The translations under genes were made by a program, and so were the position numbers. Below are positions 23,901-35,400 of a DNA stretch of 64,000 bases, piece after piece (position 1 is the first letter of the stretch; every line of letters starts with the position of its first letter). The DNA comes from Apostichopus japonicus (lineage: Eukaryota; Echinodermata; Holothuroidea; Aspidochirotida; Stichopodidae): contig NC_092568.1 of assembly GCF_037975245.1 (NCBI RefSeq), positions 36,671,001 through 36,735,000 on the forward strand, written 5' to 3'. Below the pieces are notes generated by a model. The model was not told the DNA's origin. It saw only the letters and a list, made by a program, of their open reading frames with translations, and did no database searches.

Positions 23901-26386
23901 GTGAAATTGTCTAGGTGATGATATGCTGAATTAGTTTAATCAGTTGTCATCTTAATTGGATATTTGTTGTTAGGTTAGGTGAGGTCAGCAAACCAATGCA
24001 AATAGATGCCTCTATTTTAACAAAATGTTGCTAGAATCACAATAACTTTGTACTTCTTCAGCAATGTTGATCAGCACAGGCTTTCTTTCATTGCCTTTGA
24101 TTCTTGAATGATATCTATAAGGAAAAAGCAAAAAAAAAATTGAATAAACACAAATTCTGGTCCATAAAATTAATAATCATCATAAGTAATATTTATACAG
24201 CGCATAATCAGCAAAGCTGCTCAAAACGCTTTAAAAATGTAAAACCTAAAAACAAATAGTAACAAAAACCTAAATATTAAATATAGAACCAATAAGGCAT
24301 AAAATGTAAAAGCCTAAAGCAACCATATAAAAAAAAAACACCCGTACTAAACCATAATAAATAAAGCCCTAAACGGATATAGTTCAAATTCAGAAATATG
24401 TAAATAGTAAAATAGTTTTATTAATAAGTGAGGTTTCAATTAAACTGGGACCAGAGAACCAACATTATACCTAGCCATGTTTTATATGATAGCATGATAT
24501 ACAACACTTTATCTTGATTCACTATTGACCTACATACCTTACCCAAGCTGTACTTTGGAGTTACTCAGGCATTCATACTTTTACCTCTATTGACCTAAAA
24601 GGAGATTTGACCTACACAAAAACAACAGTGCTTTTGTTCTCTCTTAGCTGGATCTACAAGTCAAATATGAAGTTCATTCCAACTTTACTTTCTTTTTGGT
24701 GTTTCCCATGTTTTCTACTATATTGCCCTCACATAATCTTTTGATTTCCACCAATTTCTTCATGGTTCTTGTATTAACCAACATGGGGATGGGGAGGGGG
24801 AGGAGGATCTACATACAAAGTACATTATTAAAAGCAGGTTTCATATGCCCACAAACACATGGCATCACCACGGCTTAGATTCATTTTGAAATGAAGGCAA
24901 CGACATAACTTTATAAGGTTTTTTTCCAGTTGCCCCAAAGAGAACCAAGTCTTACCTTTCGGTTGTGTGAAAAAAATTTACCATTATATTTGTTTAATTC
25001 ACAATCTTCAAAGTGATGGATGGTGATACAAATTTATCATTTAGGGGCAGTGGGGGAGGAGGTATTTAGTTACACTGTAATCTGAATTTGATGTTAAAAG
25101 CTAGTCGTCCACCTGATGACATCCAGAGCTGATTTTGGTCATCAAAACAGAATTTGGTTGGACAACTATGAACAGTTTTCCAAGAGTGTAGAAAGCCAGA
25201 ATTCATCAGGTATGACTACAATTACCTTCTCAAGAACTCCTTGACAGCCTGAGGTTTCTGATGAGATGCCAATGTTCTTTTCATTTTATTCTGAAATGAA
25301 AGAAACAAAAAATGTAAGCACAAAGTTGCATTTATTTACTCATAGTGTAAATGGTCACTTCAAATTCCAACAGGTTCACTAAATTACCAAGAACTATGTT
25401 TTGTATGATGGTTATAACTTCTTCTTTTTGCAAATGATAGTTCCATTTAGAGCCAAGGGGTGGTCTGGGGGGGGGACACACGCCCTCCCCAAAAACATTG
25501 TGGCCCCCCAGATGCGATTTGTTATGTTAAAAAAAATACTCAAACAAAAATGTTTTTTAACAAAGGACGAAACGTATTATGTTCATCAGTACAACTTCTT
25601 TCCACCGACAATAACAATAACCAATTGTTTTCTCACTAACAAGGTCACAGAGGCCCCGGCGTGAACCGCTAGTGCTTAAACTTCACTACTATCCTGCATG
25701 AATTTCAATTTCAACACTTGTATTTAAAGACATTATCAAAGCAAAAGGGTTAATTTCCATTTTATCTAAAACTTTTTGATTCACCTCAATTAAAAACATA
25801 AATATTGGACAGACTAAGCATGAAAATTCTTGAACATAAAGTTACTTCAAGTTGCAAAATATATTGTGACATCAATGAAAGAACCGACACAGGTCGTGTA
25901 CAGTAAAAACTGCAAAGCTGGGAAACAACATTGTAGGATTTATAAATTTACTAAACTCTTACTGTACATACCTGGACAATCTGTGCATGTATGCTTCGCA
26001 GGGTCTCAATAGAAGTACTTGAGGCAAAAAGAAGATACACTGACGTTAATACAGATGAACATCAGAGATTGTGATAAAACAAACTTGCAATAGAAATCAG
26101 TTTCCATTAGTAACAGCACTTTTACCTTGCCATAATGCTATGTCTGTTAATACATATTTGTTGCAGTTCAATATTTATGATGATAATCATGACATGAACA
26201 GTAGGAATTTGGAAGTGTTTTACACTCCAGTTTATACATGAGCTTGAAAATGTTTTGAAAGTTGATGTTTCAGAATACTTACTCAGAAAATTGGTGGCCG
26301 ACATCTTTGAAACTTTGCGTTGTTCCATGAAAGGATTTCTGTGATAGTTTATCTTTAATCTGCTCATACCGAAACAACTTCATCAT
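15060..26386 (-). CDS. CDIN1: CDAN1-interacting nuclease 1
   Basis: Eleven coding exons on the minus strand: 26386-26283, 26017-25972, 25290-25226, 24114-24054, 23518-23431, 22001-21922, 20353-20304, 19305-19238, 17358-17293, 16100-15995 and 15228-15060. They join in frame to 300 aa (human about 281). Landmarks line up with human CDIN1 (C15orf41): a helical N-terminal half with [11 protein letters not shown] (about 97-107), [11 protein letters not shown] (about 155-165), [13 protein letters not shown] (195-207), [12 protein letters not shown] (217-228) and [16 protein letters not shown] (246-261). P201-D202 and E220-x-K222 form the PD-(D/E)xK nuclease signature, so catalytic residues look intact. 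In human the protein binds codanin-1 (CDAN1), and both genes are mutated in congenital dyserythropoietic anaemia type I; the substrate is not firmly known. The C-terminal tail ([15 protein letters not shown]) is longer and more acidic than I recall for human. Start: the first of two tandem ATGs, nine bases after a splice acceptor, which implies a 5' UTR exon upstream. Confidence 0.93.
16573..16970. mobile_element. hAT-like non-autonomous element
   Basis: The left end CATAGGTGTGCAAAGGGCAG and the right end (other strand) CAGTGATGGGCACGAAAAAC resemble the terminal repeats of hAT elements. Flanks AGGTACAG (16565-16572) and AGTTACGG (16971-16978) look like an aged 8-bp duplication with two changes. 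It lies in a CDIN1 intron and does not code. Confidence 0.55.
17430..18156. mobile_element. CAGGGGCGTATCC inverted-repeat element
   Basis: A 727-bp element with ends CAGGGGCGTATCCAGG and CCTGGATACGCCCCTG. Flanking AGACCAA (left) and AGACCAG (right) look like a 7-bp target duplication with one change. Three uninterrupted copies of the target (ACAGACCAATGTGAC) lie in the tandem repeats at 18401-18702, giving empty sites. Terminal inverted repeats resemble those of the elements at 50049 and 53312. It has no transposase frame. It lies in the CDIN1 intron just upstream of the exon at 17358-17293. Confidence 0.8.
18401..18702. repeat. 102-bp tandem repeat, three copies
   Basis: Units start at 18401, 18503 and 18605 with GTGAGACAATGAGACGTTAA and are almost identical. 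They are an expansion inside the second copy of the larger duplication. Minus-strand open frames here are artefacts of the repeat. Confidence 0.9.
20905..20971. repeat. (TA)n microsatellite
   Basis: TA repeats in a CDIN1 intron. Confidence 0.9.
22836..23338. mobile_element. hAT element with perfect 8-bp duplication
   Basis: A 503-bp element with ends CATGGGTTCCCTAAC and (other strand) CAGGGTTTCCCTAAC, flanked by CTCTAAAG on both sides (22828-22835 and 23339-23346). The terminal GGTTCCC/GGGTGCGTGA pattern and the 8-bp duplication are typical of hAT (Charlie-like) elements. There is no transposase frame, so it is non-autonomous. It sits in a CDIN1 intron, about 90 bp from the exon at 23431-23518. 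Confidence 0.88.
24165..24420. repeat. Probable dispersed repeat remnant
   Basis: Begins with TAATATTTATACAGCGC, a sequence of the type found in many dispersed short elements of marine invertebrates. The following A-rich part has TAAAAGCC/ATAAAGCCC repeats. Boundaries and class are unclear. Confidence 0.3.
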
Positions 26387-26619
26387 GCATACTACCTGTA
26401 GCCAATAAAACCAAAGGTTTACTGAGAATGGTATCATGCTATTTACCTTAATAAATAGTAAAATAACATAAAAGTAAACAAAGAAAAACACAAACAAAAG
26501 AATAGCAGTTAAAGGAAAGAATTGAAACTATTTGGACCAAACTGTCACAGAATCATCAAAGCAAATTACAGTATCTCTTGTGACTTCCAGGAATTCATTA
26601 GTGCTCACCTTTACAATCT

Positions 26620-27122
26620 AGTAGTATAGTCAGTATTGCGAAGTTTGGCATACTGCGAAGTTCGGACCACCCTAAGAAATACACGATTTCACCATGAAAA
26701 CCTACAGGAAGAGTCAAATTTCACCAAAAAGTATGAAGCTACAGTTATTTTCTCTCCAAAATGACCCGTGTGCAATAAATTACTTACATATTTGTCGATA
26801 AAATGACGAAGATCTATGAAGTCTGTTATAATTACTGAAAGAGCAACTGCGCCACCAATTTTATCACCAGCGCCACACTGTGGGTTGCGTGTCCGAACTT
26901 CGCAATACTCTAGCAAAGAAATACCAGTTCCACAATCACGAAGAATCTTCTTGGAAAACAACGTGAAAACAGTTTGCAGGAAAGAAAGTTTGGCCGTGTA
27001 TCGTACTATAACAAAATTCTCCCACCATATGAAGTATATTTTCAAATGATTTATACCAGAAGATTTAGTTTTGGGGTGTTTTAAGTCTTAAGTGGCCGAA
27101 CTTCGAAGTCACCATCCTACAG
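26620..27122. mobile_element. MITE-like remnant with CGAAGTTCGG ends
   Basis: TGCGAAGTTCGGACCACC near 26653-26670, the mirrored CCGAACTTCGCAATACTCT near 26893-26911, and GGCCGAACTTCGAAGTC near 27094-27110 suggest one element with a second end inside it, or two overlapping copies. The open frames across it in both directions look like by-products of the inverted repeat. It lies upstream of the CDIN1 start. Confidence 0.5.
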
Positions 27123-27125
27123 TAG

Positions 27126-27703
27126 TAGCATGGTGGGCTCATAATTGACGCACTTAAGGATTTGATTAACGATGTCTATCAACGAAATATACAAATCACT
27201 CAACTGTATGCATTTTTCATGTGTAGTTCCTCAGAAATGTAATGATCTCAAAATATTTATTGTTCTGTGCTTATGCAACAAACAATTGAGCAGAATTTGA
27301 CCACAAAATGTCTGCTGTATCAAGTTCTTTCATACCCCTAAATTGACACATTTCGTCGATAAGCTATCTATACTGTAGGCCTGAGTATACATCAATTAAC
27401 TTTGGATGCTGTTTGCTATGCTCTGAGCCTCTAACTTAAGCTCAGGTCTCAGAGAGTAGTGGTATTATATTGAGGTAATTTTGGTTATTTTTAGGGAGTA
27501 AGGTTTCCAAATACCAAAAAAAAACATGCAAAACTGGGGGAGGGTGCTAAAGCTTAAAAATAACCACAATTTGATCAGAATATACCTGAAATGGATTCAA
27601 GCTCATGAAATATGTAATACTGCTTGGCTGCAAAAAGTTTTGGTTGCCTGCTGTATAATTGCTAGTAATATTTGAAAGTGCGTCAATTATGAAGCCTTTA
27701 CTA
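27126..27703. mobile_element. ATAATTGACGCAC inverted-repeat element, copy A
   Basis: A 578-bp non-coding element. The left end TAGCATGGTGGGCTCATAAT continues TGACGCACTT, and the right end read on the other strand is TAGTAAAGGCTTCATAATTG then ACGCACTT. A second copy in inverse orientation lies at 51731-52755. Copy A is uninterrupted where copy B carries a nested element, so it is the empty site for that insertion. The superfamily is unresolved, perhaps Tc1/mariner-like. Confidence 0.8.
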
Positions 27704-29453
27704 TAATGTACGGCCTAGCCCTAGCCTAGAAAGTTACATACTTAGTCAGTGTAACACAACCAAGGAAAGTCACTCAAGATAGAGCCTGTGCATTGGGCTC
27801 AAAAATCAAACAAATTGATCCACTCTGAACCCCAGTCCCCTTACGCATCTAGTCTGTAACCGGTTGGCACTGCTACAGTGCTAGCTGGCCTAAAAAGAGG
27901 TAATACAATATTCTGCTCTATGGTTCAATTCCACAATTAATGCACCGTATATATAATACAAAGCTAGCTAAGCATTGCATGCAATAACATCCGTATACGT
28001 CCTACGTTAGGCCCAGGAAATTGTAAGAAGGAAGAAAGGAGTCAATTATAAATGTATACCATATTTGTTATCATTAATTGCATAGAAGAAATGATATTTG
28101 ATATTATTTTAAATGTATAAAACTTTATTTTAAGTGAAATTGACCTTATCAATAATCTATAAAAGAACACTCTTACTAACTATGAGTATTAAAAATAACC
28201 CATTTTTTAATGGTCGCACCGAGAACGTCAACCGCGAATCTCAAAACAAGATGGTTGCAGGTTATGAAAATTGAAGTGTAACTCTCAATGCAACAAAATA
28301 AGCAGCCACTTCAGAAAACTGCCAACCGCCTGTAAGTTGCCTTGTGTAACTTTGTTGTCAAATGCTGTGTTTATTGGGAAACAACTAACATTATATTTCG
28401 AAAACTGTAAAACCAATGATGATCTCGAAGGACTACTGTAACGACAGTGATTGCGAAGTAGGCTAAGTTGGTAAGTTACACTAAGTTACTGGGTATAATA
28501 AGTTAGGCCTGAATTAGTCCTAACGTTATAAATAAGGCCTAACTCAGAATCTGAGTAGGTGGTCCTAGGCCTAGGATAATTTTGAGACATAATTTTTGTT
28601 CTGTACACTGTGTCACATTTGTAGCCCAAGTTGCATTTATGACTATAGGCCTATGTTAGCCAAAGGTGAAATGTATTCATGAAACTATTGGAATAAATAG
28701 AAAAATACATCTAGCCTAGGCCTAGCCTAAGTACAGGTAATTTGCTCCAGCTGGAAACAGTAATACTAGGCCTAAGTACAACTACAAGGTTGGGTTCGGG
28801 GGGGGGGGGGGTGGATGCGTGTGGGGATAGGAATGAGGTACACCTTACAGCCAACTTGTGCATTCTTCTGATAAAGTGCATTTGCATCCATGGAGGGCTC
28901 GTATTGGTAAATTTGCATCTCCAATCCTGGAAACTGATTAGATTTAGTGCCCAAAGTTCCAAAGATGAATTTTAAGTTTGCTGATAGGCCTAAGTCTATG
29001 TGCTGTTGTTTACCACCAAGGCAATAGTGCAAAAGCCTCTTACATCAAGTCGTAGAACTGTTAATTTTATCTAAGATTAGTGAGTAGGTGACCTTACCAT
29101 CTCATATATGCAGTTTTACCCAATTTATTGGAGTATTAGGTTTTGGGTATAACTTGCACACCTTTACAATAATGCAATTTGTAACAATATACAAGAGACC
29201 ACTCACATGGAACATGTCATGAATTATAAAAAGTAATTATGGTTTTGTATCTAATGTTCATACAACTATAAAGAGCTATCAGCCCTTCAGTAGAAAGTTA
29301 TTTGGAGGTGATACTGATCTCCACCCATGAGAGGTTACTCCCATGTAGAGGTTACATTCAAGAACTTCATGTCATGTGTACAGTGTAACCTATCAAATAA
29401 CTTGATTTCTCTTTCACAGATCAAACTTGGCAAGAAAGACTAGGCTACCCATA
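27704..29453. promoter_or_regulatory. Shared upstream region of CDIN1 and ETAA1-like gene
   Basis: The two genes point away from each other and no other gene lies between them. A strong donor (AAGTTG/GTAAGTTAC) at 28471 and an acceptor (TTTCACAG) before 29420 suggest a non-coding first exon of the plus-strand gene ending at 28470, then a 5' UTR part of the ATG exon from 29420. A run of about 15 G lies at 28798-28812. No TATA box or other element could be assigned. A bidirectional promoter is an inference from layout. Confidence 0.4.
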
Positions 29454-32400
29454 ATGGGAAAGAGGCAGAGATCAGAAGCAAATGATGAAAATGATGGTAA
29501 TCTTGCTGGAAAACGATCTTCAAGTGAGTTTGGTGAGTGGTTATTTATGTAGGAAAAGGGGTTGTGTGGGGGGGTTGGGTGGTTAGGTAAGGTTGAAGGA
29601 GTACATCCCATTCTTGTTACAGCCATGTCACTAGCACAGTATTTCTCCTTTTTAGTGTTAGTTGTAACAACAACAATAAAAGGACAAGAATTGAACAAAG
29701 CATGGGATAAAGACAAGGATAAAGTTAACAAAACAAAGACAATAATTAAATAATTTAGTAGAAATCAGTGATAAACCCATTCACACATTTATTTAACCTG
29801 AAGCTTTCCGGATGCTTGACTCAGTGATGCTGTTACACTTCTAACACCTTTAAGTACTCTTCTTTTATGTTCCAGGGAGACCTTTTTCCCATTTGAAGTC
29901 ACCAGCAATGACTGTTTCATCTCAGTCTGATAATGAAGTGGATATTGTGTGGAGGCATTCTCCTCCCCCTATGAACCTGAAGCTCTGTGATACACCAGGT
30001 TTGGTCATTTACATTTATAAGGAATCTTCAAAGATGATAATTTCTGCAAAGGGTATATCAGTCCTATCATAAACTCAGGAATTACTTACAGTTAATAAGA
30101 GAGAAATATCATACAGAAAGATGACCACAGTGTCAGTAGTAACTTCATCTAAGTGTCTAATATTTTAAATAAATTCTGGTGCTTTTAATGGTAAATTAAG
30201 GTGAGGTGCAAGGATCTGGAGAAGGTGGTAGGGAGGAGGTAGAAAATCTAAAGATCTCCTCTTATATTTATAAATGGGTGAAGTTTGAACCAAATATATT
30301 TTGCCTTAATGATTGATTAATTTGAACTAGGGTATGTTTAATACCTCAGGCTCATACACCTTACTGATCTGTCATTGCAGTGCAGTATGCATATAAAACA
30401 TTTCAAAGGCAGAATCTTGCCGTAAAGTGTTAGCTGTAACTTGAACCACTGGAGATAAAGATTCTAGATTTCTCCCATGGAGGGCTTTTGTGTCACTCAC
30501 TTGCTTTTGTACCACTGTAATGATAAATTTGTTTTAAAGTTTCTATCCAAAGGACGTTGGAACTTGTTCTGTGCAATTTATCAGGTGAGTAAAACGTTTG
30601 ATATTGAACGAACGGAATTGAGTTATTATTTCCTCTTTTCGTGCAGGGCCTAACACCAGAAGACGGAGTGATTATAGTAGTAAGGACATTGCTGACATGA
30701 TTGAGTGTATCAACAGCCGGAATAATTCGGTAACATAATTATTAGTTGTGTTTGTAGGCTAGAAAGATGTTTTGGGTCATTCCATATCAAATCACCAGAT
30801 TTTGGCGTATGTTGTGGTTCGACCTCTTCTAAAAATTACCAAAGTTATTATGTGCTTGGACATATCATAAAATAAGCATATTCTGAAAATTTAAGTTGCA
30901 TTGCTTCAAACTTGGCCGAATTATCACACTTTGAAATTCCGCAATTTGTCGCCACCGTGGCATTTTCTTGATTTTTTGAGGTCTGATTTCTCAGCAGTTA
31001 AACATCCTTTTACCTTCCTATTCCAGAAGTCCACAGATTAAATGGGATATAAACAATTAAGGCTATAATAGTATTTTCATGTTCAGTCAGGTCAACATAA
31101 AAGTGCCAAAATATTCAATTTAGGTATTTTTCCCTTATAAAATGTGCCATTTTTAGTGATAAATTGCTCCTACACAACTGCTTCAGGATACTTAACTCTT
31201 TTTTATGGTGGTCCAAAGAACACATATTTCTTTACTGGAAATCAAATTTGAAAATATCTTTGTCTTATAACATCAATATCCACTAGGCAAGTGACAATGA
31301 AGTTTTTTCTTATATTCATGTAGCAACAGTCACCGACGATCTCGACACCCCCTTTACTTGGTCTGTGGATGCAGGGTAGACAGGACGCTGAGACGACTCC
31401 TGTCGCGCCCAAGGCTGGGCATCGGTGAGGAAACTAAAATACTTTTTAATATATGTCAACTACTTGTGTCATATTTTTGTGATTCAAAACCTCATTACTA
31501 CAGAGAGCAAATATTACTTTTTATCAAAGGTAATGGAGCTGTTCACAAACTGTGCTTCTGTTAAAAGAATCACCTGCGAAAGTGATATGAACTGAGCGCA
31601 TTTTCTAACCCAACATTTTGATTCCGGCAATAAGAACAGAGGGAAGCGACCTTTGAAGAAGATCATATTGGAAGGGAATTGCTAGGCCTTTTGATTTTAT
31701 ATGTTTTTAAAACCATTCTCTGGGCTGTTATAGTTAGTGCTTTAGGGTCATTGGCTTTTATTGATTTTGATAGATATTTTCAAAGGGATTCCAGTGTAGG
31801 ATCATTAGGATGGTTTAGGATAATGATAAGAGAAGGTCAGAAGTAAGAATGATGTCTTTGTTTTTGCTCTAACTAAGTGAGTTGATTGATCCTTTAATCA
31901 GATGCCGGCAGAATTAGATAGATGTGTACATGTAATGGTCAAGAATCAACATTTTTCCTTAATTTGTGCATGTGTTAATGTTTACTCTCTGGTAAAAAGG
32001 GGGGAAATGCATGAAGGTGCCTCGAAATACAAAATGATGTTCCTTTTTTCCACTGTGGGAAGTTATGCCTTTTTGTTCAGGTTTTATCGATTAAAAATGC
32101 AATCACAAAGTGGTTATAATTTGACTTAAAAAATAGACAGTTACAGTGTCTATTAGTTTTTCTACAACATATGTAAATATGAAGCTCTTAGCTTTATGCT
32201 GTCATTCCTATGAAAGGTCTTCTGCTGTTTTTAGTCTGTTGTGAAGTTTGAAAAGAATTGAGAATTTCGGGCACAAATTTGGAGATTCATCAACAAAATG
32301 AACTCATAACAATTGCTTCCCCTCCATGAACTCAATATGCCAACATAAAATTTAATGTCCAAAACTAAAATTGTAACATTTTGGTAACGTCTTGATTTAT

Positions 32401-35400
32401 CCAGGCCCCCACGCAGAATTTCATCCCGAAAGCGACCAAACGATAACTGGGCGACACTGGCCAAGGATCTCCACATGCTCGCAGAGCTGTCCCAGACATC
32501 CAGAATTCCTTCTACATCTCACGAAGACGAATTGGAGGATGGAGTAGATTCAGAAGAAGACAAGGAAAATGCAGTTGTGACCACGCTGCATCGTCACGGC
32601 GATGACAATGCAAATGCGACATTTGAAACCAGCCTTCAAGTTGATCAAGAACAGGAGGATGAGGAGGTCATTGTTGCTGTCGAACTGCCCATGGAAGAAC
32701 TGTGGGAAGATGACAGTTGGTTTGAAAATGAAGATGTGGTCCAGCATGCTACTCAGGTTGAGGAAGAAGCATTTTCCCAGAAGCCTTGTGCGGAGGGTAA
32801 CTCGGCCGGGTCAAAGACAGTGAAAACAGACGTTCACAACAAACCTTCGGGCAGTTTCATTAAAAGTAACGCCTCTCTGATACCTTTAAAGGACAACTGC
32901 CAAAAGCCACTGCAGTCGGATAACAAATCACAGTTTGTTTTACCTCCGAAAGTGAATCGACTGAGTCACAAGGCGACTTTCCAAGCTTCGTCTACGATTG
33001 GAAAATCCGATCGCATGGGTCCGTCATCGTCAGACAAAAGTTCTCTCAAAGTTTCACAGGTTAAACAAAGTCAAAGTAGGTTTCAGGGACACCGTTCTCA
33101 ATTCTCAAAGAATGTTATTCCTTCATCAACTTCAGAATTGTCTGATGGATCCCTTCAAACCAAGTCACTTTCATCGTCCTCAAATGTGAGTCAGTTTAGG
33201 AAAAAACCAAAAGAGAGCGTGAGTACTGCAGCAGGTACGGAAGAACATTCTTCAGTTACTTCTGCAGCCAGATCTTTACAAAGAGAGGACTCTAATCAGT
33301 GCCAAATATCATATTCTCGAGTAAATAGTGTGACCGTGAGTCATGTCGATCACCAAACCATAGATCATAATTCTAGCGCTGACCTGTTTGACTCTAGCTT
33401 GACGGACGATTTACTGGAAACCACCTCAGGCGGTGATTTTGAGAATCAGACTGTGGAGAATAAATCAAAAACGGCAGGGAAATCAATCCCAATATCACCA
33501 CTCAGAAACGATAAGCTAGAGAGCGATCTATTTTCAGATAACAGTCTGTTGGATGAAGAGCTCTTGGCTGCTATGGAGAAAGAAGAAATGCAATGGGAGG
33601 AAATTTGTTCCCAACAGACAGAGAAGGTGCCCACTTTAAATGTCAGTCATTGCAAGCAAGACGGAAATGTGACTAATCTGCAATTTAAATCGGTCGCGAA
33701 GGACACCAAGTGTAATGACTCAAAAGTGGCCAAATCTTCCGCTTTGATCGGTCAGCCAAACGGTGTTCTCAGTAAAGACCAGGCAACCGGTCAAATGTCC
33801 AGTTTTTCCCAGTTTAAGGCTCCAAGTTCTTCACAGTTTGCATCTAGCAGTAAGCCAGCATCGTTGATAAGAAGTAAAGAATCCAATAGCATTGTTCCCC
33901 AGTTCAGGACACATGTGACTGCAGGTGTTGGAAGTTTTCAGAGAAATGAAGCTAAACCCAACTCAAAACCCTCATCTCATAAGCAGCAATCTACTATGTC
34001 TACCAAACCAATGTTGACCGCTGCAGTGTCTAGTCAAGCGATAAAAGTACCCACCGGCGTATTTGTCTCATCTCAAAAGTCAAAGGACGCTAAACCGGGC
34101 GATAATCCCTCTCAAAGTGCCCGATCGACTTTTCAGTTTGGTAGAAAGCAGACCGGAGCTGCCAAACCCAATATCATGTCTCCGTTGGCTTCCCACAGTA
34201 AAATTCGCAGTGACTCTGAATCGAGAGAAGGCATTTTGGATAGCCTCAGCAACATGAAGGAAATCCGTCCCACAGTGACAGCCAATCCACCCCGAACCAA
34301 ACAATTTACGTCCAAGCTACCCCAGGTTACCAAAACTCTTACAGCTCACCATGGTACTGCAGGGAACACGTTGAACTCTAGTATGCTTTCGCAGTCCAGT
34401 CAATTTTCGAGCGGTTCCCAGGTGAAGACTCAGGAAGAGATTAACTCAGATGTGACACCTAGTCCTGTCTTCTCTGTTAATAACCATTGTTCATCCTCAA
34501 GCCATGCTAAACCTCCACCAAATTTAGGAACTAAGACGACGTTACCCACCTCAACAGAACATGGTCCAAGTCTTAACAGGAATATCTCTTCAACGAAATA
34601 TGTTAAAGTTACAACAGAAGGCCCCGAAGAACCCTCGGGGGTGAACGCTTCGATCCATGGGCAAAGTTCACAATTTGTCAAGGTATCAGGTAATGAATTA
34701 CACAAACAAACTCTGACAAACAGGACTCACCTTGTTCCTCCCTCTCGGGAGCCCAGAGCTAAATTTTTCGAACCAAATTCACAGACAGGTACATTGCAAG
34801 CCAGTCGTTTGGATGTGCAAAAGGCTGACACCACCGGAGCACCTTGTCAAAGGATTCCCTCCCAGTTCAGCAAGGCACGGAAGGTGTCACCCGATCAAGC
34901 ACAAGCCTCCGTGGGCGGTGGTAAAGTACCGGCTGATGGGAGGAAGTGCTCCAACGATACCAACCTCATCTCAAAAGTTACAAACTCATCTGCAAAAGGA
35001 AATTTAACAGACAGCACAAAGGTATCGTCCACATTCTCACAATTTAACAGCAACTCTAAGAAGAGTGAGGGATCTGCGATACAAAATGGCACTCGCTTAC
35101 AGAATCGTTATCCACCTCTAGATTTTAAAGGCATTTCAAATGGAACAACTGGAAACAGTCAATGGAACAAACCTTCGGCTAGCATCACAAAAGTGAAAGA
35201 GAATGAAAAAACTGGAAACAGTCAATGGAACAAACCTTCGGCTAGCATCACAAAAGTGAAAGAGTTGAACGGGGAAGATCAGAATGGCACGACACTTGTA
35301 TCTCAAGGTAAGTTTATCTTTATTAGTATTTCCCTACATGATGTTGTCTTCTTGTACTGGTGCCAGTTTTCAGCCAACACAACATGAAAATTATCACGAA

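Noticed and set aside
25452-25676. hAT-like element
   Set aside because: GGGGTGGTCTGGGG on one side and GGCCCCGGCGTGAACCGCTA on the other look like hAT debris, but the ends do not pair and no duplication was found.
26689-27045. 118-codon minus-strand frame and its plus-strand partner
   Set aside because: They overlap in an inverted-repeat remnant with no recognised domain.
30770-31320. Possible dispersed repeat in an ETAA1-like intron
   Set aside because: The wording of the sequence looks repeat-like but no ends, duplication or second copy in the window could be shown.
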